Positions 1 through 6,805 of a stretch of DNA of 22,291 nt are shown here, piece by piece. Positions within the stretch are counted from its first letter, which is position 1, and every line of letters begins with the position of its first letter. A program made the position numbers and the translations under genes. The notes below the pieces were generated by a model. That model saw only the letters and a program-made list of their open reading frames with translations. It ran no database searches and was not told the DNA's origin. Origin of the DNA: UBA1181 sp045600225 (lineage in GTDB: Bacteria; Bacteroidota; Bacteroidia; Bacteroidales; Paludibacteraceae); assembly GCA_045600225.1 (NCBI GenBank), contig JAZRXL010000073.1, positions 1-22,291 on the forward strand, read 5' to 3'.

Positions 1-74
1 TCTTACCCATTTGCCAAAATTATGAACCATCCGACTTCCATTGTCCTTTGTTTAGTAATACTATTATATCATCA

Positions 75-82
75 CAAATTTA
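75..82 (-). promoter_or_regulatory. Possible leftward Bacteroidota -7 box
   Basis: Read on the minus strand the bases are TAAATTTG, an exact match to the TAnnTTTG consensus. There is no TTTG at the expected position 19 nt upstream, so the match could be chance in AT-rich DNA. If real, it would drive a gene that leaves the window on the left. An ATG at 30-28 on the minus strand opens a frame (MVHNFGKWVR) that runs to the window edge. Confidence 0.3.
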
Positions 83-135
83 TTAATTTTGTAGGCGAAT
101 TTTTAACTTGAATAATGACTTTACAAATCTAAGGT

Positions 136-555
136 TTGCCAAAGTTCAAGTTGGACGAAGAGAATATCACCATCAAAGATATTTGGCTGTACATTTTTAA
201 AGATTTAGGAACCATGGACAATATTTCACCTTCCGTATACGAAAGAGCAGACGAAGGCTTACGCAAGCTACTGGAGAAGGCCCAAGTGGCAGCCCTCTCC
301 GAGGAGGAATATGACCAATACGAAGCCAGCATGAAGCTTTTGGAAGACGAGATTGACATGGAAGAGCATGGGTACAAGCAAGGGATGGAAGAAGGTGTGA
401 AGATAGGTATCGAACAGGGTATCGAGCAAGGCAGAGAGGAAGGCGAAAGCAAAGCCCGACAACAGATCATCACCAACCTTCGTCAAGCGGGACTTTCCGA
501 CGAAAAGATCGCAGAGATGACCCAAATTCCATTGGAAGAGGTTACAAGACTATAA
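136..555 (+). pseudogene. C-terminal remnant of Rpn-family nuclease/putative transposase
   Basis: The 139 residues match the C-terminal half of Bacteroidales Rpn-type (PD-(D/E)XK, PDDEXK_2) proteins. They begin at the usual LPKFKL segment, continue through a helical region with a deletion-like compact layout, and end in an acidic, charged helix with the four-residue repeats typical of the family (GIEQGIEQGREEGE, about residues 93-106) and a short helix-turn-helix-like tail. The family is normally about 300 residues long. The nuclease domain is absent, a TAA stop lies two codons before the TTG at 136, and the only start available is that TTG. I read this as a decayed fragment rather than a functional gene. 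A short regulatory protein translated from TTG cannot be excluded. A terminator follows directly. Confidence 0.75.
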
Positions 556-575
556 AGTGGGTAGATTGATTAAAT

Positions 576-618
576 ATGAAGTCGTTCACATCTTGTGTGA
601 GCGACTTCATTTCTTTTT
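576..618 (+). terminator. Factor-independent terminator after the Rpn remnant
   Basis: Two 15-nt arms (576-590 and 596-610) pair completely, with one G-U wobble, around a 5-nt loop. They are followed by TTCTTTTTAG. The strength of the stem suggests the full-length Rpn gene once ended here. Confidence 0.85.
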
Positions 619-650
619 AGTTTGTTTATAGTACAGGAAGGAATGCTCCC

Positions 651-724
651 CTTCGACTCCGCTCAGGGGGCGAGCACGTTGGCTGAGCGTAGTCAATCGT
701 TGGCTGAGCGTAGTCGAAGCCAGC
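651..724. repeat. Inverted repeat, CTTCGACTCCGCTC family, copy 1
   Basis: The left arm CTTCGACTCCGCTCAG (651-666) is complementary to 704-719 with one mismatch. The right arm is partly duplicated: GTTGGCTGAGCGTAGTC occurs at 678-694 and again at 699-715, a 21-nt tandem unit. A second copy of the element lies at 3142-3196. The repeat sits between the Rpn remnant's terminator and the RhuM promoter and carries no reading frame. Confidence 0.7.
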
Positions 725-744
725 GCAATTCAACAAAAAAACAT

Positions 745-752
745 TATCTTTG
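745..752 (+). promoter_or_regulatory. Promoter -7 box for the RhuM-family gene
   Basis: TATCTTTG matches TAnnTTTG exactly and lies 62 nt before the ATG at 815. No TTTG is present at the -33 position. The predicted leader contains a small ACATCT/AGATGT hairpin (about 762-783). Confidence 0.5.
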
Positions 753-814
753 CCATATAAAACATCTGCCTCAAGCAAGATGTCTATCTGTAAATTAATT
801 TATGTATCATCATT

Positions 815-1699
815 ATGTCAAAAGAAGCTACCCAAGGAGAGATTATCCTCTACCAACCCAACGAAAGTTTGAAACTGGAAGTACAAATCGAGAATGAAAC
901 AGTCTGGCTATCACAACAACAAATAGCTGAATTGTTTGGAGTCAGACAACCAGCAATATCCAAACACCTAAAGAACATTTTTGAAGAAGGAGAGTTAAGA
1001 AAAGAGTCAGTTTATTCCATTTTGGAATATACTGCCAATGACGGCAAAATTTACAAAACCCAATTCTATAACCTAGATGCCATTCTTTCCATCGGTTATA
1101 GAGTTAACAGCAAAAACGCTACTCAGTTCCGCATCTGGGCAAACTCCGTTCTCAAAGACCACCTACTCCGTGGTTACTCCATCAATCGCCAACTGGTGGC
1201 ACTGCAAGAACGAACTGACGAACGGTTTCAAAAGGTGGAGCAGAGATTGGACGAGCACCAAAAGCAAATAGAATTCTTCATAAAAACCAACCTACCGCCT
1301 CACGAAGGCTGTATTTTCGAGGGACATCTGCTCGAAGGAAGAGAGGTGGCCGAAAGCATCATCCGGACGGCACGACACGAGGTGATACTGATTGACGCCT
1401 ATGTGGGAGCAGACACGCTACACATTCTGGAGGCTAGGCAACCCAATGTATCAGCCACGATCTACACGGAACGAATAGGTCCGAACATACGAACGCTACA
1501 AATGAACCATGAGGCCGAATATGGCATAAGCCGACACATAGAGATTCTCTCCTATCGGGCCCATTTTCACGACCGATTCCTAATCGTTGACGATACCGTC
1601 TATCACTTTGGCGCCTCTCTCAAAGACCTCGGCAAAAGGCTCTTCGCCTTTGACGTCATCCATCTGTCCAAGGCGTTGATTTTGGGACAAGTGGTATAG
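815..1699 (+). CDS. RhuM-family DNA-binding protein with PLD-like C-terminal domain
   Basis: The 294-residue protein has the layout of the virulence RhuM family. The N-terminal part (about 1-115) includes a helix-turn-helix-like segment, WLSQQQIAELFGVRQPAISK, followed by the conserved YNLDAILSIGYRVNS and QFRIWANSVLKDHLLRGY stretches. A short charged linker follows (about 125-150). The C-terminal domain resembles phospholipase-D-like folds, with IKTNLPPHEG, VILIDAYVG and the motif HDRFLIVDD...GASLKDLGKR. The usual HxK of active PLD enzymes is replaced by HDR, as is normal in this family. The biochemical role is unknown; family members are common in accessory DNA near restriction and mobile genes. 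The extreme C-terminus after FAF differs from the usual acidic ending. A consensus -7 box lies upstream. No partner gene is adjacent; the neighbours are a nuclease remnant and repeats. Confidence 0.85.
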   Translation: MSKEATQGEIILYQPNESLKLEVQIENETVWLSQQQIAELFGVRQPAISKHLKNIFEEGELRKESVYSILEYTANDGKIYKTQFYNLDAILSIGYRVNSKNATQFRIWANSVLKDHLLRGYSINRQLVALQERTDERFQKVEQRLDEHQKQIEFFIKTNLPPHEGCIFEGHLLEGREVAESIIRTARHEVILIDAYVGADTLHILEARQPNVSATIYTERIGPNIRTLQMNHEAEYGISRHIEILSYRAHFHDRFLIVDDTVYHFGASLKDLGKRLFAFDVIHLSKALILGQVV

Positions 1700-1720
1700 T
1701 ACTATAACACGGTGCGTCTC

Positions 1721-1745
1721 TAACCGAGGGCGATGCCCCCGGTTA
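1721..1745 (-). repeat. REP-like hairpin, inverted copy A
   Basis: The core CCGAGGGC-GAT-GCCCCCGG folds back on itself. The single non-Watson-Crick pair is A-C on the plus strand but G-U on the minus strand, so the minus-strand RNA forms the better hairpin. The reverse complement matches copy B in 22 of 25 positions. Confidence 0.6.
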
Positions 1746-1888
1746 CTCAGATAGTGGCTTCCAGCCACACTGTACTCATAACCAAGAGGAATGCATCATC
1801 TTCTATTCGAAATCCGAAAGGTTGTATTTCGGCTTCCGCAAGCAGTGGCTTCGGATAGTAGGCTATAGCCTGGAGGGCTGTATTTCAG

Positions 1889-1913
1889 TAACCGGGGGCA
1901 GCGCCCTCGGATT
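1889..1913 (+). repeat. REP-like hairpin, inverted copy B
   Basis: CCGGGGGC-AGC-GCCCTCGG forms an 8-bp stem with one G-U pair on the plus strand. It lies 143 nt from copy A in the opposite orientation, an arrangement like bacterial interspersed mosaic elements. Confidence 0.6.
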
Positions 1914-1981
1914 TCGGCATGGCAGCATAGACATCTGCCTGGAGGGCAGTACCTATCTATCCTACCCAATGCACCTACATA

Positions 1982-2024
1982 CAAACAATGCGCAACCCAT
2001 CGGCTGCGCATCGCTTGTTTTTTC
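1982..2024. terminator. Possible bidirectional terminator between convergent genes
   Basis: ATGCGCA (1988-1994) pairs perfectly with TGCGCAT (2005-2011) around a 10-nt loop. The plus side is followed by TTGTTTTTTCC, and the minus side reads TGTTTGTATG after the stem. It sits 27 nt beyond the stop of the FISUMP lipoprotein gene, and downstream of the RhuM gene on the other strand. Confidence 0.45.
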
Positions 2025-2037
2025 CTACGCGATATGG

Positions 2038-2889
2038 TTATCTTGCGGAAGGGCAAACGGCACGAACAGAGTGTCCGTCGCCACGGGTGCTGTAGTAGAC
2101 GGTGATGTAGCCCGAACGGAAGTCAAGGTAGTAGGAGTAGGCGGAGGTCGGGAGGTCGGAATGGAGCGAACTAGACCAATAGTAGCCGCCATGGACCTCG
2201 TCGATGCGGCCGCCGTAGCTGCGGCTGTAACCGGCAGCAGGCAAAAAGAGCCACTTGCCGTTTTTCGCCGTGAACTTATAGCCGTATACTCCCTGGTAGG
2301 TACACCACACCTTGTCGCAGTTTTCCAACAACTCGTAGAAATCACACGCAGTCGGCATTCTCCACGAGCCACCCAACTTCACATGGGCAACATCGTCGGT
2401 CAGATCCAAAGTGGTCTTGTTGTCGAAGAACCCACCATAGTTATACTCGCTAGCCATATCCTTAGGTACATACTTGGTGATGTAGCTGGTGAACCCATCC
2501 ACCTCCGTCTCATCCTTCTTGTAGAAGGAGTAATAATCTCCACCATAGTTATCCTTGGTAGATGTCTCGCCCCATGAATACAGATCTCCGTAGGCCTCTA
2601 TCTTATCCGCTCCGATGTTCATCGTCGCCCATAGGTTACCGCTTGGCAGACCCAAATCCATATACTCCACGCCATTGGTCTCGCCAAAGGTGGTGCACTT
2701 CTCCTCACACGTACGAGTGTATTCATCATCGTCGTCATAGTCATCCTCCTCACCATCAGATGGTTGGTTCGGGTCCGTCTGCTCTTTGTTTGGCGTGTTA
2801 TTCACGTTCTCATCATCGTCGTCCCCACAAGAAGCGAACGATAGCATTGCCACCAATGGCAATGCGAAAAACAAAAATCTTTTTTTCAT
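2038..2889 (-). CDS. Surface lipoprotein with FISUMP domain
   Basis: The 283-residue protein begins with a lipoprotein signal peptide (MKKRFLFFALPLVAMLSFAS) ending at Cys21. This is followed by GDDDDEN, the acidic pattern that directs Bacteroidota lipoproteins to the outer face of the outer membrane. A very acidic linker (about residues 45-57) leads into a Fib_succ_major (FISUMP, TIGR02145-type) domain from about residue 72 to the end. Diagnostic stretches are DLGLPSGNLWATMNIGA, YGDLYSWGE, LGGSWRMPT, FLPAAGY, GGYYWSSSL and the final GHSVRAVCP. The molecular function of these domains is not established; they are frequent on cell-surface proteins of gut and oral Bacteroidota. The gene stands alone with its own consensus promoter and a leader of about 145 nt. 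Its base composition is visibly GC-richer than the core genes to the right. Confidence 0.9.
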   Translation of the reverse strand: MKKRFLFFALPLVAMLSFASCGDDDDENVNNTPNKEQTDPNQPSDGEEDDYDDDDEYTRTCEEKCTTFGETNGVEYMDLGLPSGNLWATMNIGADKIEAYGDLYSWGETSTKDNYGGDYYSFYKKDETEVDGFTSYITKYVPKDMASEYNYGGFFDNKTTLDLTDDVAHVKLGGSWRMPTACDFYELLENCDKVWCTYQGVYGYKFTAKNGKWLFLPAAGYSRSYGGRIDEVHGGYYWSSSLHSDLPTSAYSYYLDFRSGYITVYYSTRGDGHSVRAVCPSAR

Positions 2890-2928
2890 ATTACAAATAT
2901 TTGATGTTATTCTTATTAACGGGTTATC

Positions 2929-2946
2929 GTGTGTGTGTATGTGTGT
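2929..2946. repeat. Short GT/CA dinucleotide tract in lipoprotein leader
   Basis: Five GT units, an AT interruption, and three more GT units lie about 40-57 nt upstream of the lipoprotein ATG. In the minus-strand transcript this is a CA-rich, unstructured tract between the leader hairpin and the start codon. Confidence 0.7.
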
Positions 2947-2952
2947 TTATAC

Positions 2953-2977
2953 AAACATCTGGCATTGCCAAATGTTT
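2953..2977 (-). promoter_or_regulatory. Hairpin in the 5' leader of the FISUMP lipoprotein mRNA
   Basis: The 25-nt segment is a dyad with 12-nt arms around position 2965 and one mismatch. In the minus-strand RNA that mismatch becomes a U-G pair, giving an 11-bp stem (AAACAUUUGGC / GCCAGAUGUUU) with an AAU loop. There is no U-tract after it, so it is not a terminator. It lies between the predicted start of transcription (about 3034) and the ATG at 2889. It could be an RNA stability element or, as DNA, an operator. Confidence 0.6.
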
Positions 2978-3040
2978 TGCGTTAAAAATATTTAATTGCG
3001 CCACTGTACATACCTTTTCGTTCTATATGTTACGATTTTC

Positions 3041-3071
3041 CAAAGATAAGAGAATTTTTGGAAATGGCAAA
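3041..3071 (-). promoter_or_regulatory. Consensus Bacteroidota promoter for the FISUMP lipoprotein
   Basis: On the minus strand TTTG (3071-3068) is followed after exactly 19 nt by TATCTTTG (3048-3041), an exact match to TTTG-N19-TAnnTTTG. Transcription would begin near 3034, giving a leader of about 145 nt. Confidence 0.8.
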
Positions 3072-3141
3072 CGGAGAGAATTATGAATTAGGAATTTTGA
3101 ATTAAGAGGTGGAGGATAACTGTAGGAAGGTACCACGCACC

Positions 3142-3196
3142 CTTCGACTCCGCTCTGGAGGGTGGCTCACGCTGGCTAAGCGGAGCCGAAGCCAGC
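3142..3196. repeat. Inverted repeat, CTTCGACTCCGCTC family, copy 2
   Basis: The left arm CTTCGACTCCGCTC (3142-3155) is identical to that of copy 1 at 651. The right arm GCTAAGCGGAGCCGAAGCC (about 3174-3192) is complementary to it with two mismatches. Copy 2 lacks the 21-nt internal duplication of copy 1. It lies just beyond the pnp terminator. The remaining stretch 3072-3141 shows only a loose GAATTA-rich run at 3078-3106. Confidence 0.7.
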
Positions 3197-3208
3197 CAGC
3201 CCCCTATC

Positions 3209-3240
3209 AAAAAAGGAGACCACCCTTTCGGATGATCTCC
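3209..3240 (-). terminator. Factor-independent terminator of pnp
   Basis: On the minus strand GGAGATCATCC pairs with GGGTGGTCTCC (11 bp, two G-U pairs) around a GAAA tetraloop. A run of six T follows. It begins 25 nt after the pnp stop codon. Confidence 0.9.
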
Positions 3241-3265
3241 TTTACTATTTTGATCGATTACGGAA

Positions 3266-5410
3266 TTATTCCGCAGTCTTCTCTTCTCTTTGTGGCTTAG
3301 GAAGCAATGCCTTGTGAGAAAGTTTGAACTTTCCTGTCTTAGCATCAACATCAAGCAACTTAACAGAGATTACATCTCCTTCTTTCATACCTGTGTCTTC
3401 CATCTTCTCGATGCGTCTCCACTCGATCTCTGAGATGTGAAGAAGACCCTCTTTACCAGGCATAAATTCAACAAATGCACCGTAAGGCATAATTGACTTC
3501 ACCTTAGCCTCGTATGTCTCCCCTACTTCAGGAACAGCAACGATACCCTTGATGCGAGATACTGCAGCATCCAAAGACTCCTTGTTTGTAGCAGCAACCT
3601 CTACCTTACCCTTACCATTGATCTCTTCAATTGTTACAGTAGCACCAGACTTCTCTTGGATGTCTTGAATAATCTTACCACCAGGGCCGATGATTGCACC
3701 GATCATATCCTTAGGCACATCGAATGTAACAATACGTGGAGCGTGTGGCTTCAAATCTGCACGAGGCTCAGCAATTGTCTCAGTAATCTTACCTAAGATA
3801 TGCAAGCGTCCCTCTTTTGCTTGATTCAATGCCTTCTCCAAGATCTCATATGACAAACCATCTACCTTGATATCCATCTGTGTAGCGGTAATACCATCTT
3901 TTGTTCCGGTTACCTTGAAGTCCATATCCCCCAAGTGATCCTCATCACCCAAGATATCAGAAAGTACAGAATACTTAACGTTACCCTTGTCTGTGATAAG
4001 ACCCATAGCGATACCTGAAACTGGCTTCTTGATTTGAACACCAGCATCCATCAATGCCAATGTACCAGCACATACAGTAGCCATTGAAGAAGAACCATTA
4101 GACTCCATGATATCTGAAACCACACGTACTGTGTAAGGATAATCAGCAGGAATCATTCCCTTCAACGCACGCCATGCCAAGTGACCGTGACCAATCTCAC
4201 GACGACCCACACCACGTTGTGCCTTAGCCTCACCTGTTGAGAATGGAGGGAAGTTATAGTGCAACAAGAAACGCTCCTTGCCATGTACCAAAACCTCGTC
4301 AACCAACTTCTCATCCAACTTAGTACCCAATGTACAAGTGGTCAATGATTGAGTTTCTCCACGAGTGAAGATAGAAGATCCGTGAGGGCCAGGAAGATAA
4401 CCAACCTCACACCAGATAGGACGGATCTCTGTAGTCTTACGACCATCCAAACGCTTGCCTTCATCCAAGATAGAACGACGCATAGCCTCTTTCTCTACTG
4501 CATGATAGTAACGGTCAATCATACCGATCTTAGCCTCTAACTCATCATCAGAAAGATTCAAAGAAGCAATATACTCCTCCTTTACTGATGCGAACTTAGC
4601 CTCGCGGTCATGCTTATCTGTATTAGCAGAAGATGCGAATGCATAAGCCTTGTCATAACACTTAGCCCATACATCTTTCTCCAATGCCTCATCATTCTCT
4701 TCGTGACAATATTCTCTCTTAACTTCCGAGCCAACTTCCTTCATTAACTCCTTTTGTACCAAACACATTGGCTTGATAGCATCGTGAGCAGCTTTCAAAG
4801 CATCCAATAGATCTTGCTCTGAAACCTCATCCATCTCACCTTCCACCATCATAATGTTCTCATATGTGGCACCTACCATCAAGTCCATATCTGCCTTCTC
4901 CAATTGCTCGAAAGTAGGATCAATAACGAACTTACCATCAATACGAGCAACACGAACTTCTGAAATAGGACCATTAAAAGGTATATCAGAAACTGCCAAC
5001 GCTGCTGATGCTGCCAAACCTGCCAAAGCATCTGGTTGATCTACACCATCTGCTGAAATCATCAACACATTAACAAATGTCTCTGCGTGGAAATTATCAG
5101 GGAACAATGGACGCAATGCACGGTCGATCAAACGAGCAGTCAAGATCTCATAATCAGAAGCCTTTCCTTCTCTCTTTGTAAATCCACCAGGAAATCTTCC
5201 GTATGCACCAAACTTTTCCTTATACTCTACTGTCAATGGCATAAAATCTGTGCCTGGAACAGCATCTTTTGCGCAACATACTGTTGCCAACAACATCGTA
5301 TTTCCCATACGAACTACTACTGAACCATCAGCTTGCTTTGCCAACTTTCCAGTCTCGATCGAGATGGTTCTACCATCTGGTAATGCGACCGTCTTTGTAA
5401 TTACATTCAT
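3266..5410 (-). CDS. pnp: Polyribonucleotide nucleotidyltransferase (PNPase)
   Basis: The 714-residue protein is a full-length PNPase, the trimeric phosphorolytic 3'-5' exoribonuclease of the cytoplasm involved in mRNA decay. Two RNase PH-like domains (about 10-145 and 320-470) flank a helical domain. These are followed by a KH domain with the IIGPGGKIIQDIQ loop (about 555-625) and an S1 RNA-binding domain (about 630-700; YEAKVKSIMPYGAFVEFMPG...GLLHISEI). Catalytic-core motifs such as FLLHYNFPPFSTGE, GRREIGHGHLAWRAL and the DILGDEDHLGDMDFKV stretch of the second PH domain are intact. The start MNVITKTVALPDGR is the natural N-terminus. The gene is monocistronic: a promoter lies in the 75-nt gap upstream and a strong terminator lies downstream. 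Confidence 0.98.
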   Translation of the reverse strand: MNVITKTVALPDGRTISIETGKLAKQADGSVVVRMGNTMLLATVCCAKDAVPGTDFMPLTVEYKEKFGAYGRFPGGFTKREGKASDYEILTARLIDRALRPLFPDNFHAETFVNVLMISADGVDQPDALAGLAASAALAVSDIPFNGPISEVRVARIDGKFVIDPTFEQLEKADMDLMVGATYENIMMVEGEMDEVSEQDLLDALKAAHDAIKPMCLVQKELMKEVGSEVKREYCHEENDEALEKDVWAKCYDKAYAFASSANTDKHDREAKFASVKEEYIASLNLSDDELEAKIGMIDRYYHAVEKEAMRRSILDEGKRLDGRKTTEIRPIWCEVGYLPGPHGSSIFTRGETQSLTTCTLGTKLDEKLVDEVLVHGKERFLLHYNFPPFSTGEAKAQRGVGRREIGHGHLAWRALKGMIPADYPYTVRVVSDIMESNGSSSMATVCAGTLALMDAGVQIKKPVSGIAMGLITDKGNVKYSVLSDILGDEDHLGDMDFKVTGTKDGITATQMDIKVDGLSYEILEKALNQAKEGRLHILGKITETIAEPRADLKPHAPRIVTFDVPKDMIGAIIGPGGKIIQDIQEKSGATVTIEEINGKGKVEVAATNKESLDAAVSRIKGIVAVPEVGETYEAKVKSIMPYGAFVEFMPGKEGLLHISEIEWRRIEKMEDTGMKEGDVISVKLLDVDAKTGKFKLSHKALLPKPQREEKTAE

Positions 5411-5453
5411 CTTTCTTAATTTTTTTCGTCTTTATTTACATCTAAAATTGCAC

Positions 5454-5461
5454 AAATATAG
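5454..5461 (-). promoter_or_regulatory. pnp promoter -7 box
   Basis: The minus strand reads TATATTTG, an exact TAnnTTTG, 43 nt before the pnp ATG. A TTG occurs at 5479-5477, closer than the standard 19-nt spacing, so the -33 element is weak. Confidence 0.6.
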
Positions 5462-5485
5462 GAAAATAAAAGGACAATACCGATT

Positions 5486-6775
5486 TTATTTGCGTTTATT
5501 CATCAAGTCCATGTAATATTTCCTTACATCTTTCCATTTATAGTAAGGCGCTGTTTCACTTTTCAAAGGTAACGACACCTCCTTTTCATTCAACATCACC
5601 TTTACGAGTACATCCTCCTGCTTCTTAGATTTGTAGAACACCATCTGCAAATTGGCTGCCATCGGAATAATCTTATACTCATTCCATACCAATTGCACCT
5701 TATCCAAATCTTCCACCTCATCGTTGCATCCTCCTAATCCCATAAGAGAGGTTAGTGGCAACAAGGCAGTGTCGTGACCAAAGCGCAAATGGGCTTGGAC
5801 ATCACCATTCTTCAATGCTTCATCTGCCTCCTCTATAATTTTAGTCAGCAACCTGTCCGCAAAAAACCTGCTCTTGTTCAACGTCAACGGACATGGACCA
5901 AAGGCTCCATACCACCATGCATTTTGAACAACCCAGTTGGCATACTTCTCTTCTGGAGTCCAGACATCATCAAAATTATACTTGTCCTCATCCATGCCCA
6001 TAAGACTATTGTTTACCTCATAGAACTTACGCATGAAAGCAATCGTATCCAAGTTCTTAGCCACATACTCCTTATCACTGAACAACTGATCTATCATTCT
6101 GGATGGATGAATCAGTCTATAGTGCAAGTTACCAAAAGGTTTCGACCACTTCTCATCGATCAAACGCGGCTCCTTCTCCTTCTCCACCTCTGGATCAAGG
6201 GCGATGTAATGCATGAATCGCTTGCTGGACTCATTATTGATATTCAAGTTTGGATTCTCTACACGCAATTGCTGACAGAATGCATCCATACTCATGACAC
6301 AACGAACAGAAGTGGATGACTTTACAATAATCTTTGCTTCTTTCTTAAAAACGGAAGGGAAATTTTGCACCATACGATGAGCAATGCCTTTATGCTGTGC
6401 AACTCCCTTTTGTGTCAAATCGCCTGCAAGACTGTAGTAGTCTCGGTACATTCCTTCAAAACGTTGTCTAACACTCTTTCCTTTTTCTGTCAATGCATTG
6501 GCAGAATCGGCTTTCGCCATCCATTCATACATGATCTTATAGTCGTTGGCCGTATGATGGTAACGCGAACCATGTCTACCGTAATGACTAATATAAAACG
6601 GCTTATATCCTTTAGGAGCCTTAGTCTGACTCGGTATCTCTTTCAAATAGGGAGTATAGTTTCCTGCCGTCAGCTCTATATTATTCATCATATACTCTTT
6701 TGTTGATTGTTGAGAGCTTACGACAAATAGATTTAACGCAAAAACTACAACTAATAATAATCTTTTGGAAATCAT
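5486..6775 (-). CDS. Secreted histidine-type (acid) phosphatase
   Basis: The 429-residue protein has a hydrophobic signal peptide (about 1-21, ending VVSSQQ) without a lipobox, so it is probably periplasmic or outer-membrane associated. It belongs to the branch-2 histidine phosphatase family. The N-terminal catalytic motif SHYGRHGSRY carries the nucleophile His68 between Arg67 and Arg71. A second arginine site is STSVR (Arg158), and the proton-donor motif RFGHD gives His334-Asp335. Family members hydrolyse phosphomonoesters such as phytate or sugar phosphates. The HD rather than HAE donor makes it closer to phytase/glucose-1-phosphatase types than to MINPP, but the substrate cannot be read from sequence. 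It follows the HD-domain gene by about 30 nt on the same strand, so the two are probably co-transcribed. Confidence 0.9.
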   Translation of the reverse strand: MISKRLLLVVVFALNLFVVSSQQSTKEYMMNNIELTAGNYTPYLKEIPSQTKAPKGYKPFYISHYGRHGSRYHHTANDYKIMYEWMAKADSANALTEKGKSVRQRFEGMYRDYYSLAGDLTQKGVAQHKGIAHRMVQNFPSVFKKEAKIIVKSSTSVRCVMSMDAFCQQLRVENPNLNINNESSKRFMHYIALDPEVEKEKEPRLIDEKWSKPFGNLHYRLIHPSRMIDQLFSDKEYVAKNLDTIAFMRKFYEVNNSLMGMDEDKYNFDDVWTPEEKYANWVVQNAWWYGAFGPCPLTLNKSRFFADRLLTKIIEEADEALKNGDVQAHLRFGHDTALLPLTSLMGLGGCNDEVEDLDKVQLVWNEYKIIPMAANLQMVFYKSKKQEDVLVKVMLNEKEVSLPLKSETAPYYKWKDVRKYYMDLMNKRK

Positions 6776-6805
6776 TTTCTACTTGTTTTAAGGTTATCGA
6801 AGAGA

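Larger units (their letters stand above)
1700..2037. other. Gene-free stretch rich in short hairpin repeats
   Basis: No convincing gene is present in these 338 bases. The region is built of short palindromes: a 25-nt element in two inverted copies (1721-1745, 1889-1913), GTGGCT/AGCCAC at about 1756-1770, GGCTATAGCC at 1861-1870, GCCTGGAGGGC repeated directly at 1868-1878 and 1937-1947, and a terminator-like stem near 1988-2011. The composition is richer in GC than the flanking promoter regions. It resembles clusters of REP-like intergenic repeats. Confidence 0.6.

Noticed and set aside
1822..2577. 251-codon open frame on the plus strand opposite the FISUMP lipoprotein
   Set aside because: It overlaps a clear lipoprotein gene on the minus strand and the hairpin-repeat region, its residues show no family pattern, and it has no promoter.
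2929..2946. GT/CA tract as a phase-variation switch
   Set aside because: It is interrupted, short and in the leader rather than in the reading frame or between the promoter boxes, so slippage would not switch the gene on or off.
5774..6319. 181-codon plus-strand frame opposite the phosphatase gene
   Set aside because: The phosphatase frame has signal peptide and catalytic motifs; the opposite frame has none.
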